This document shows positions 46,355 through 55,593 of a stretch of DNA of 64,000 bases, piece after piece (position 1 is the stretch's first letter; each line of letters begins with the position of its first letter). The DNA comes from Tetranychus cinnabarinus. Its lineage: Eukaryota > Arthropoda > Arachnida > Trombidiformes > Tetranychidae. Location: contig WHVY01000006.1 in the NCBI GenBank assembly GCA_022266195.1, forward strand, positions 1,674,001-1,738,000, in the 5' to 3' direction. Made by a program: the position numbers and the translations under genes. The notes below the pieces were generated by a model. That model searched no databases and was not told where the DNA came from. It worked only from the letters and a program-made list of their open reading frames with translations.

Positions 46355-46759
46355 ATGTCTTATAAAATTTATTTCCGTCATCCTTTCACTATGTTCATTG
46401 CGGGTCCAACAGGAAGAAGAAAAACTGAATTTGTTAGAAAAGTGATTGTTAAAAGAGAACTGATTTGTGATCCGATACCAGAAAGAATAATTTATTTTCA
46501 TAGTGAATATCGAGAAATTTTCGATTCTCTGCAGCAATTTGAATTCATCAAAGGTTTACCTGATGAAATTAAGATCCATATCAATCGCGACATCATTAGT
46601 TATTTTCACATGAACATTGATGTGAGCGATACTCAGCTAATAGCTCTGCTTCTTTTCCACATCATGGACATCTTAAGCAGTCTTTTTTGGAGGAGGTTCT
46701 TCAAAAGTATCAAACATTGCACAATTCCAGAATCTACAGTTACAGTTGTGAATCTTTAA
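46355..46759 (+). CDS. P-loop ATPase fragment, packaging-ATPase-like
   Basis: 134 codons. Near the N-terminus H-P-F-T-M-F-I-A-G-P-T-G-R-R-K-T-E-F is a Walker A loop (G-P-T-G-x-x-K-T), followed by P-I-P-E-R-I-I-Y-F-H-S-E-Y and E-F-I-K-G-L-P-D. Such a segment is familiar from virus-like transposon ATPases in invertebrates, resembling A32/FtsK-type genome packaging ATPases. This attribution is from memory of the pattern and is tentative. The Walker A has Arg-Arg where Gly/Ser-Gly is usual, and no Walker B is seen before the stop at 46759, so it is truncated and probably inactive. Confidence 0.5.
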   Translation: MSYKIYFRHPFTMFIAGPTGRRKTEFVRKVIVKRELICDPIPERIIYFHSEYREIFDSLQQFEFIKGLPDEIKIHINRDIISYFHMNIDVSDTQLIALLLFHIMDILSSLFWRRFFKSIKHCTIPESTVTVVNL

Positions 46760-47395
46760 ATCGCCCAACGTCTTATAAGCTTGTTTGCGACTAGCACAAA
46801 TCATCTAAAATAGAAAAGGACGCGTATTCATATTTAATACAAAAAATGAAAAAATGAAATAATAAATAAATAGAAAAATAAATACAAAAACGAATCTTTA
46901 TTGTTCAAAAATGAAAAAATTAACTGTAAGTAATGGTATAATAACGATTGATTGTCCGCTTGACAATTGACATGTGATCATCAATGAGGTCACATAACAT
47001 TTTTGAATCTTTAGAATTAATTTTTTTGATTGTCATTTTTTCGCGTTACAATTTAACAACTGAATCTATATATTTGAATGCTTTATTTCGCGCACGCAGG
47101 CACAGCCCGTTTCTCAGGGTATTAGGAGCTTTCCTCCGATCGGCTCAATAAGTTATTTTAATAATTTTGTCAATCACCTCATTGGTCTCAGTCATTTCAA
47201 AAGGGGATAGATTTATAAAGGGATTCACCTCCTGCAAATATGAAGAAAAAACTGATCTTAGTAAAATTTGTAAAAGTTCTCATGTGAGTCTCGTGAAATT
47301 TGCAGCCTTTTAGTCTTTTAATTACATTGTGCCTTATTTACGAGTTGGAACAACCCAAAAGGTAAGAAAATGCAGGGGAAGAAAAGGAGATCCTG

Positions 47396-48505
47396 GTGTG
47401 GCCTTTAGGTAAGTTGACACTACTCTCGCTATGCTCTAATTCATTGCTTCTTTTTGTCAAACAGGTTTTGATTTCCTTCATAGCTCCCTCAAAAGCTCCA
47501 TTGCAAGTTTTTCGTTCAGAAGCGGTGCTATCTGTTGGCTATCGGATACACTACTCTTTCCTTGGCGTCAACTTTGAATTAACAAAATCATGTTTGGTTT
47601 ATTTTTATCCTTTTTGGCCTTCTTTTGTCTTGCTATACTTCCTTAAGGTAAAACTAACTAGAATCCTTGATGATTTGATTGTCTTTGTTGAGCGAAAAAC
47701 TTCACTCTTTCTTTCTTTTTCAGTTCATGCAATTCCTGTCCCCTCCTCTGGCGCTGCTCCAGATGGGCAACAAAATTCCTCGACTGAAAATGCAGAGCAG
47801 GTAGACAGTCAACAGCAACAAGGTCAACAGAATGATAGAGAACAACAAGAAATTGGGCATAGTTTGAAAGTAATTGTTGGAGAGGTAGAAGAAGAACCCG
47901 GTCCATCCGTTCAAACTACTTTGATGCCTGATAGTGTGTCACCTTGGCCTTGCAAAACTAAGTACTGGTGTATGGTGAATGACGGAAAAGGTCCGGAAAT
48001 TTTGATGGAGTGGGAGAAGACGATAGTAACATGTGAGCGTGTGCAAAATTTGAAACAGTTTAAACCAGGACAGCGAGTTAGTAGGAAAAAATTACATGAT
48101 GCTGGTAAAACGCTTGAAGAACAGTTTGCCAAAATTGAGGAAAATAAGGAAAAGAATAGATGCATGTTTGAATGTGTTTACTGCGGTGGTGAATGTGATG
48201 ATCTCGTTGAGCTGAAAGAACATGTCGTCGGTGTGAAGCATAAAAACCGTTATTGGCGAGTCCAGTGTGTTGCAAGATTAGACTTAGATGAAATAGAAGC
48301 TAAGTTGAAAATAGGGCTCAGAATCTATCTAAGAATTTTCCCTTGGGCCAAAATTACATATGATGGAATTGAAACATTGAGCTTCACCGATGAAAGAGTC
48401 CCACGTGAAAGGAGAATACAATGGATCAAACATATGGTTGATTATCGTACACCCTCTTGTCGCCCTTTTCCTGGTGTTCGTGTGTCATTGATGTTTATTG
48501 GATAA
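47396..48505 (+). CDS. C2H2 zinc-finger protein of the element
   Basis: The open frame runs 369 codons, but a strong acceptor (CTTTCTTTTTCAG) at 47723 and donor-like GTAAAA at 47647 suggest that the coding exon starts at 47724. From there: a Gln-rich low-complexity stretch, an acidic segment, and one zinc finger C-V-Y-C-x12-H-x5-H (matrin/U1 type) near 48175-48240, then a basic C-terminus. No transposase catalytic motif is visible. A role in binding the element's ends is possible (inference). Confidence 0.5.
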   Translation: MWPLGKLTLLSLCSNSLLLFVKQVLISFIAPSKAPLQVFRSEAVLSVGYRIHYSFLGVNFELTKSCLVYFYPFWPSFVLLYFLKVKLTRILDDLIVFVERKTSLFLSFSVHAIPVPSSGAAPDGQQNSSTENAEQVDSQQQQGQQNDREQQEIGHSLKVIVGEVEEEPGPSVQTTLMPDSVSPWPCKTKYWCMVNDGKGPEILMEWEKTIVTCERVQNLKQFKPGQRVSRKKLHDAGKTLEEQFAKIEENKEKNRCMFECVYCGGECDDLVELKEHVVGVKHKNRYWRVQCVARLDLDEIEAKLKIGLRIYLRIFPWAKITYDGIETLSFTDERVPRERRIQWIKHMVDYRTPSCRPFPGVRVSLMFIG

Positions 48506-49178
48506 GTACTTCGAAATTAGCAACGCATAATCGATAGCGATTAGTGCTGGTCGTAATTGTTTTATCAATGATGTAACATTGAAATCACGATTCAATGGTT
48601 GCCATCTTCAATTAATACCAACGGCCTTGAAACAGGTGTAACAATAAAAGAAGACCATTAACCAAGAATGTATTACAACCATGTATTAACCAAGAACGAA
48701 TCGTTATGATTACGACTTTATGAAGAAAGCCAAACAACTTCTAATAACGTATAAGTTTAATGTGAGGATTTAAAATAAGGTTACAAATAAAGTTAAGGTT
48801 ATAATCAAGGGACCATAGGGTTTAGTCGGTAGCGTAATCTAGATACTCTAGTTCGTAATGAGGCACTCTCTTGATTATGCTTACATACTAAGTAATAATA
48901 AGTGATACATTCTGGAATCAATCCTTTTAAGGTTGACACCTTGAAAGGTTAGACATAATTATGAATGACAGGATGCTTCAAATATGGAGTGATCGAATGA
49001 TGGGAACGGAAGATCTGAGTGAATGGGTAATAAAGAAGGATGCAATTTTCGTCACATCACCCCACTTTTAAATCAAGAATCGATCCTCCGATTACGAATA
49101 AGGTGAACAAAATGAAATTGAATTTTTGCATAGGAACGCATTTGATTTACGCGCTGCGTGTAGATTCAGAAATAGAGG
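48506..49178. other. Non-coding stretch inside the element
   Basis: No ORF. The block TCAAGAATCGATCCTCCGATT near 49075 resembles TCTAGAATTGGTCCTCCAATT near 32607, hinting at a retroelement leader inserted here. Confidence 0.35.
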
Positions 49179-49886
49179 GTGTTTATGGAAAAACAGCTGG
49201 TTGGTCAGTTAAGTAAAAGCTCTACAAGAGCTCTGGCATTGACCACTACCTCGATTCCATCCTCTCCTTTACCCTCAAATACTACCACAGGATTGCAAAC
49301 TGTCATAGAGCCAATTCCTTCAACATCAAGTGAAGTCTCAACCAGAAGTAAATCAAAGATTGCTCCAGAAAAAGTGGGGCAGATTCAGCCCGTAAATAGG
49401 AAATCATTCGCAAAAGTAACTAATATTTGCAGTGAGTGGAGAGTGAATATTCTGGGTACCATTTAAGGTCACCCAGAATGGCGTCTTTTTGGTTTCTCGA
49501 ATTATTATGATACTACAGAATATTTACATAATGCTGAAATACCAAAAGACTGTCCAGAATACACAATGCAACAGGTGATTGAAAGCGGGGCAAAACATTA
49601 TTCAACAGAAATGGCGAGAGCTGCTAAAAGAGTTACATCAAAGCCGTACACTTATAAATATGCGTATTTTAATTACACAGATGATGAGTTGTATTACATG
49701 AAGAGACATGTAAGTGATATTAAATATACTAAGAATGAAAGAACCTATTTACGATTGGATTGTTCAGAAAGGTTAAGAAGAGAAATAGCTATGATGACAG
49801 CTATTGTAATAGGTTTAATTTTTCAATCCTCAACTATTTATGGTCCTAAGTGTGTATTCTATCACTTGACATGCAACCGACCTTGA
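49179..49886 (+). pseudogene. Unrecognised element ORF with one in-frame TAA
   Basis: 235 codons in one frame, interrupted by a TAA at 49464-49466. The N-terminal part is Ser/Thr/Pro-rich; the part after the stop contains G-F-S-N-Y-Y-D-T-T-E-Y and Y-A-Y-F-N-Y-T-D-D-E-L. It may continue after a TTTTAG acceptor near 49909. No family is recognised. Confidence 0.4.
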
Positions 49887-49967
49887 AATTCTATTCGTTT
49901 TCATTTTAGGTAAATTCGAAGAAATTCGAACTGTTCGCTTTTATACCTAAACCAGAGGTTGTAAAGG

Positions 49968-50642
49968 GTGTATTGTTTAAGAGTGAAATTATGGGAGCAA
50001 AAAGAGTAACTTTTATTTACCTGATTGTGGTGATTATGATGATAAAGATGTTGATAAATATGATGCATTTGTCATCATCAGAGAACGGCAAGATTTCATG
50101 TAAAAACATATTCAGAATATGCGGCATATTATTCCTCTTTGTGCTAGGTAATGTTTCAATTAATACTAAAATTATTAAAAGTATACCAAAGATATGACAA
50201 TTTAATCATTAAAATTCATTAAGAAAAATTGAGTGAGGGAGAAAAGAAAGAGTGGAAAGAAAATAGAGAGATAAAAAGTGAGAGATAAAGGAAGCAAGAA
50301 AAGAGCGATAAGAAAGATAAAAAAGAGAGGAAAAAAGAAAGAAAAAAAAGAAAGAGAGAAAAGAAAGTAAGCAAGAAAAGACAGAGAAGAGAGAGAAAAA
50401 AATGCAAGAATATGTTTTTTAGTTGATCTCATTCAAAAATTTTATTTGAATGTGATTTTTCAGAAAATATGTTTTTATCAAGAATATTCTTTGCCGTTCT
50501 CTGGTCATCATTGTCCATTTTTACCTTTATCTTCATTTTATCAACATATTTATCGTCATAGCCAGCGCAATAAGTATAATAAATGATAAGTAATGTTACT
50601 CTTTTGCTCACATAATTTGTCTCTTAAACAATACACCCTTTA
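49968..50642. repeat. Internal inverted repeat with polypurine spacer
   Basis: 49968-50135 and the complement of 50455-50642 are homologous (AAGGGTGTATTGTTTAAGAG, GATAAA.ATGTTGATAAA, CAGAGAACGGCAA). Between them, 50221-50401 is an almost pure G/A tract on the plus strand. Confidence 0.75.
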
Positions 50643-50899
50643 GATGAGATTAAAACTACTTGCAAGCATTATCATAGCCTGGCTAATCCATTACTAGCAA
50701 TTTTGTTTCAATTATCCATCGGTTAGGTCTAGCGATCAAAGTCGAACCTGCAATTCGCAATGTTCTGACAGACGAACCATATGTGTGATTCGGATAAAAG
50801 TGATGTCAACTGATCGGCATTCATAAGAAGATTATGCTAGGCTATAACGAAGGAGATTCATTGATTTTTAGCGGAACGGCACGTATTCTAGTATCCATG

Positions 50900-51237
50900 C
50901 TTGATCGTTAAATGATATTGAAAGATGGTGTTCATAACAATACGTTGTTGAAAGGCGTTGTTTATTAAAAACCTAGTTGAAAGACAGTGTTAATCGTATT
51001 TGTCCTCAGGATATGAAAATGTCGTTGAAAGGCGGTGTGAATTGTAAACATGACCTTCAAATAGTCGTTGAAAGACGGTGTTCAACCGGAAATGTCAGAC
51101 AGTGTTCAAGCGAAAGTGCCTCAGGGGATGAAATAGACGTTGAAAGACGGTTTGTCAGGGGGTCAGTGACTGAGGGGGCGCGCGAGTTTTTACCCTATTT
51201 CCGTTCTGTGGCTCAGAAGCGTATGTTTCTATACTAC
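50900..51237. repeat. Right terminal inverted repeat with subterminal motif array
   Basis: Contains CGTTGAAAGACGGTGTT-type motifs near 50925, 50948, 50975, 51023, 51066 and 51138, all in one orientation and matching the left-arm motifs inverted. The outer 265 bp pair with the left arm. Confidence 0.85.
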
Positions 51238-51245
51238 TCACAGAA
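51238..51245. repeat. Target site duplication, right (TCACAGAA)
   Basis: Identical to 44078-44085. Confidence 0.9.
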
Positions 51246-51285
51246 CACCTACCACATATTAATTATGTTTGTTACCACATTTTAT

Positions 51286-51293
51286 TATATAAA
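51286..51293 (+). promoter_or_regulatory. TATA box, cystatin 3
   Basis: TATATAAA, 73 bp before the ATG and only 49 bp from the right end of the inserted element. Confidence 0.75.
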
Positions 51294-51358
51294 GACAAAC
51301 CAACTGGCTAATAATTACCAGTGATCAAGAAACAACAAAACAAGCATCCAATTCCAAA

Positions 51359-51881
51359 ATGAAACTTATTCTCGTTATTGCCGTCTGTTTAATCGGTGTC
51401 TCACACCAATTCATATTGGGTGGATGGGAATCCATTGATGCCAACAGTAAAACCATCAAAGATCTTGCTCAAGTCGCCACTGAACACCGAAACAGCCAAA
51501 TCAACTCTCTTTACTACCGAACCCTCGTCGAGATTAAATCTGCTAAACAACAAGTCGTCAATGGTATGAAATACGAACTCACTTTGGTCCTAGCCGATAC
51601 TAACTGCGCCAAACAAGATGCTGGTGCCAAACTCTGTCCAGTTGGACAAGGCGTAAGTATTAACAACACAGTAAAATACACTTTTGTCGTTTAAATCATT
51701 TAATTATAACCTTTGTTTTCCTCTTGTGTTCGCATCACAGGCCGCCAAAGAAGAGTGTGTTTACACCATTTGGATCGAATCAACAAAGGAAACTCCAGAA
51801 GTCACTTCCAGCTCATGTGCCGACCTTAAAGTAAACATGAATTCAATCAAATTTACAGAAGTCATTTATTCAATGAGCTAG
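51359..51881 (+). CDS. Type 2 cystatin 3 with stop-loss extension, 144 aa
   Basis: Exons 51359-51652 and 51741-51881; GTAAGT donor, ATCACAG acceptor, phase 0. Signal peptide, Q-V-V-N-G and four cysteines as in the paralogs. Where copies 1, 2 and 4 read GAC CTT TAA, this copy reads GAC CTT AAA, so translation runs 17 residues further to a TAG at 51879-51881. The tail is K-V-N-M-N-S-I-K-F-T-E-V-I-Y-S-M-S. The 5' flank beyond about 120 bp upstream of the ATG has been replaced by the mobile element. Function as a secreted protease inhibitor is likely retained, since the tail follows the last disulfide. Confidence 0.88.
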
Positions 51882-53192
51882 TTCGAACTGCTTTCGCTTA
51901 ATCCGTAATTTCAATAAACAATCAATCAGCATTAAACTTTGGTCATCTTTTTATTTTTTGCAAATTTTTTTACTCGCTTAATATTAGATTGCTGTGAAAA
52001 ATTTACTTCCATAACTTTGATTGTAAAACAAAATTGGTCAACGCAATTTTACAAAGTCACTTTTGACTCTGAACTTTTTGAGATGAGAATTATCACAAGC
52101 TGTGAAGACATTATGCGCGATTCTGACAATTTACTAATACTCTGCATTATGCAATTAAGGTATGAACAGTAATGTTTTGGACTAATTTTTCAAAATTAAA
52201 TTGCGGCAGTTAGACTAGACTTACAGGCACCATGTAATGATCAAAATAAAGCTAAACAAATATTTCAAGAGATTGTTCCCAAACAAAAGATCAGAACTTA
52301 ATCAACAGAAGAAAAGTGACCTTCTGCTCTTTTTATTTGGAAACAATCTCTCGAAATAATCGATAATTAAGTCCTTTTTTGAAAAGTCTCTTTTTCATTG
52401 AAAATATATGGTTTTTGACGCAAGGTAAAATCAGATTTTGACGCCATTGTCTATTTAAGGCCATAACTTGACAATTTTTGATTGCAGTCAATTAGTTTTT
52501 TCACAACACCATTTTGAGAAGTTTAGCTTTATTTTGATCATTACATGGTGCCTGTAAGTCTAGTCTAACTGCCGCAATTTAATTTTGTAAAATTAGTCCA
52601 AAACATTACTGTTCATACCTTATAATAAAAATTATGTTACAGTTAAACTGGTCAAAAATATTAGTTCACTTATCCAAACATGAAAATAATTATATTGACA
52701 AGAATCGCCCTCAAAATAATTTCAATTGTCCCAACTGATCGATTTGGTAATTGTTAACTGTTAGAAAATTAATTTTCCTTTCATTCATTTACTTTTGTGT
52801 CTAAATACACAGCATTCGATTTGATTTATTACAAAAGAAGGAAAATATTAAAATGGAACAAATGTGGCCAAATATTATTGATTTTTTTGCAACAAGATTC
52901 AATACGAATAGGTATATGCATAAAGAATCAAGATACCATTCTTTCAATAACAATGCTGTTTCAATTGACACATTAAATGAAACGATTATTTCGATGGTAC
53001 GCTACATAAGCTAAATTTACGTCAAAAGATGATTTATCAATCGTGAGTCATTGTAGAAAAGATGTAAAGTGAATGGTTTGGTCAAAATAAATTGTGCCAA
53101 CGAGCAAATGCAAAATGCCACATACAGCTTAATACAGCAAATATGAATATTGAAGCTTGTCAACTTTAACTGTTAATTCAATTTTCGTTGAA
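51882..53192. other. Spacer, cystatin 3 to gustatory-like receptor 3
   Basis: The cystatin 3' flank is followed by the foldback element at 52156-52622. From about 52850 the sequence matches the upstream regions of the other two receptors. Confidence 0.5.
52156..52622. mobile_element. Foldback element, 467 bp, about 95-bp inverted arms
   Basis: The left arm AAGGTATGAACAGTAATGTT runs through CTTACAGGCACCATGTAATGATC; the right arm is its complement ending CATTACTGTTCATACCTT. The interior forms a further hairpin around TTTCAAGAGATTGTTCCCAAA. Related to the one-ended copy at 21898. Confidence 0.85.
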
Positions 53193-54404
53193 ATGTCAAC
53201 CATCACGTTTGTCAACTCATTAAAAAAGTCTATTCTTGTTCAACCTTCAAGTATTTTGGCTCAATCAGTTGCAAAGAAAAATTTAACCACAAGAATAATC
53301 CATTTAGTGCTGTCGATTGCATATGCAATGAGAGGTCTTTTTGAATCTTACCTCATCTTCAACAAATTATTCACAAATGGATTCCCAAACGATATCGTCA
53401 AATACGATACGCTCTGGAGATTTGCTTACAGATTAATTACTACTTATACTTACTTCAGTTTGATGATCAACCAATCATTGTAAAATAAATTTCTAGCCTC
53501 TTGCGCTGCAATAGTTCATGGCTATGAGTCTGTTGCCAATGAATTTGTTGTCACGAAAAAAGCAACGATGAACAAATTGGTGGTCATTTTTTTCGTTTAC
53601 GAAATTTTAATTGACTCTGCTGTAGTTGACAATTCACGTATATCAAAGGCATTTTTCACCATAAATTTTTCGAATATCAAGTTGATTACTTATTATTTTT
53701 TAATGGTTACCGATGCTGCTTGTTGGTCTTGTTTTGTTCATTTTGTCATTGAAACTTGTGTCTATCTTCAAGCAACATTTTATGTAATCAGTGCTCGCAT
53801 TGGAAATTTAGACTCTATGTGTGCAGCCATCAGTGAGGAAAATATTGTTGCTCTGTTGAAACGGAATCGTTCATTATTCATGAAAGCAACGGAAGCATCC
53901 AAATGCATAGATTCATTTTTCTTTTTAATAACATTCTCTTATTACGTTTACTTTGCTCTTAATTGCATCTTTTCATTTGACTTTTTTTTCGAATCAATTT
54001 ACGATTCTTGGTACATGTTGATACGACATTTAATACGAATGATTGGCGAGTTCAGTTATATGCTCATAGTAACTTATGCTTTTGTTCATGTAAATCAGCT
54101 GTCTGTTGGTATATTTGATAAAGTTTATTCACTTACATTGACTAAATCTGGTTCGTTTGAATACTCTAATGAGGTATTATTTGTAAATTCATTTAATGAT
54201 GTAATCCAAGTTATCCAAAACAAACATTCAATTTTAATGTAAACCTTCTAATATTTATAGATTAACCTTTTTTTACTTCGTGTTGGACGCTTTGATGCTG
54301 GTTTTACCTTTGCTGGTCTATTTGTTATAACTCCAAGCTTCGTCTCATCATTGGCGACCATTTCATTGACTCTTGGTTTAGCAATACCAAGTCTATTCCA
54401 CTAA
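53193..54404 (+). pseudogene. Gustatory-receptor-like gene A3, one in-frame TAA
   Basis: Exon 1 53193-54173, intron of 87 bp (GTATTA to TTATAG), exon 2 54261-54404; 374 codons as in A1. A TAA at 53481-53483 (codon 97) replaces a Tyr codon TAC found in both paralogs. All other codons and splice sites are intact, including the C-terminal R-V-G-R-F-D-A-G-F-T-F. A young pseudogene or a segregating null is likely. Confidence 0.75.
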
Positions 54405-54594
54405 AAGGGAGGAAAAAGGCATCAACAAGTGCACTTTCATTTTGCATGCAATTTTGCTCGGCTTAATGCTAAGAGTTTTCTCTGTTGCTATTGAATGACT
54501 GGACTTATGAAGTTTAAAAGTCAAGATTGGGGACTTGAACTAACTTGGATTTTTGTTTATTCACTCTTTTCCCTTACTGTTTGATTATCTGACT

Positions 54595-55593
54595 TAAAGG
54601 ATGAAGACCAAAAGAATAGGAAAAACTGCCTAAAAATTTTTTCTTATTATTATGTATGATGTAAAACTATATGCTGAATTCATTTCTTCAATCCATTTTT
54701 CAAAATAATTTTTCGTTTTTGAGATATCATGAAATAACGTTAGAAATGCATGGGAAAGAATAGCAAAATAATCAAAGGTGATAGATACTTTCTAGGCACT
54801 TTCTAGATAACTTCAAAGATCAAAACTGGCGCAAAACTGGCCATTTTTCGAAAAATGTAACAGCTCTCTGTCAATGAAAATCGTAATATGGCCAGTTTTG
54901 CGCCAGTTTTGATTAAAATAAATCACACCACTAAAATCAGAATTGAATTTTACATCTGAAAAAGTTATTTGGAAAGTGCTGCCACCTTTGGTTATCAATT
55001 TATATTTTCAATACCGTTGAGCTACTGTCAAACCTTCAATAATGTCACTTCGTGGGATTAGCGTTTTGGCTATTTCTAGGTGGAATAGCCATTTTACGAA
55101 TCTTATTTAACAAAAAAAATTAATTTTGAATTTAATTTTGAGATTTTTGATGTTGCATTGGGCAATTCGTATAATATACCCAATTAAAACCATTATTGAA
55201 GTCCTTGCAAAATTTATTTAATTAAAAAACTGAATTAAATTAAATTGTTTAATTTCGTTACCATGACTCTGTCACATTTTGAGAGTGTGACATTATCGGA
55301 GGTTTGACAGTATTACATTTTTCGAAAAATGCCCAGTTTTGGTCAAAATGAATCACTCCACTGAAATCGGAATTGAATTTTACATCTGAAAAAGTTATCT
55401 AGAAATTGCTTTCACCTTTGATTATTTTGCTATTCTTTCCCATGCATTTCTAACGTTATTTCATGATATCTCAAAAACGAAATCATTATCTTGAAAAATG
55501 GATTGACGAAATGAATTCAGCATATAGTTTTACATCATATACGTTCATCACAAGAAATTTCTTTTTTTAGGCAGTTTTGGCCTTCCTCCTTTA
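54595..55593. mobile_element. 1-kb foldback element with about 200-bp arms
   Basis: The outer arms pair TTAAAGGATGAAG with CTTCCTCCTTTAA and continue through ACTGCCTAAAAA, GATGTAAAACTATATGCTGAA and ATGAAATAACGTTAGAAATGC. A nested inverted repeat (AAAACTGGCGCAAAACTGGCC) lies at 54823-54915. TTAA is present at each edge. No coding content. Confidence 0.8.

Larger units (their letters stand above)
44086..51237. mobile_element. 7.15-kb inverted-repeat element with a TBP-like gene
   Basis: The ends are GTAGTATAGA(G/A)ACATACGC inverted, followed by CTTCTGAGCCACAGAACGG in both arms. Similarity of the arms extends over about 200 bp or more. An 8-bp target duplication flanks it. Inside, on the plus strand: a TBP-fold protein, a 45-kb two-part ORF, a D-T-Q-G-F-Y protein, a P-loop ATPase fragment, a zinc-finger protein and a late ORF with one stop. 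Several genes contain stops or frameshifts, so this copy is probably immobile by itself. No DDE transposase, polymerase B or integrase was recognised. An 8-bp duplication fits hAT, P, Merlin or Zisupton-type integration and not the 6 bp of Polintons. Confidence 0.85.

Noticed and set aside
50202..50432. Minus-strand Phe/Ser/Leu-rich ORFs
   Set aside because: They are translations of the complement of the polypurine tract.
44086..51237. Calling the element a Polinton/Maverick or adintovirus
   Set aside because: The target duplication is 8 bp, not 6, the length is half the usual, and no protein-primed polymerase B, integrase, protease or capsid gene could be recognised.
29754..53483. Programmed stop-codon readthrough as the main explanation for the three receptor stops
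   Set aside because: The stops differ in type and position and have no shared downstream context. Independent nonsense mutations are simpler, though transcripts should be checked.
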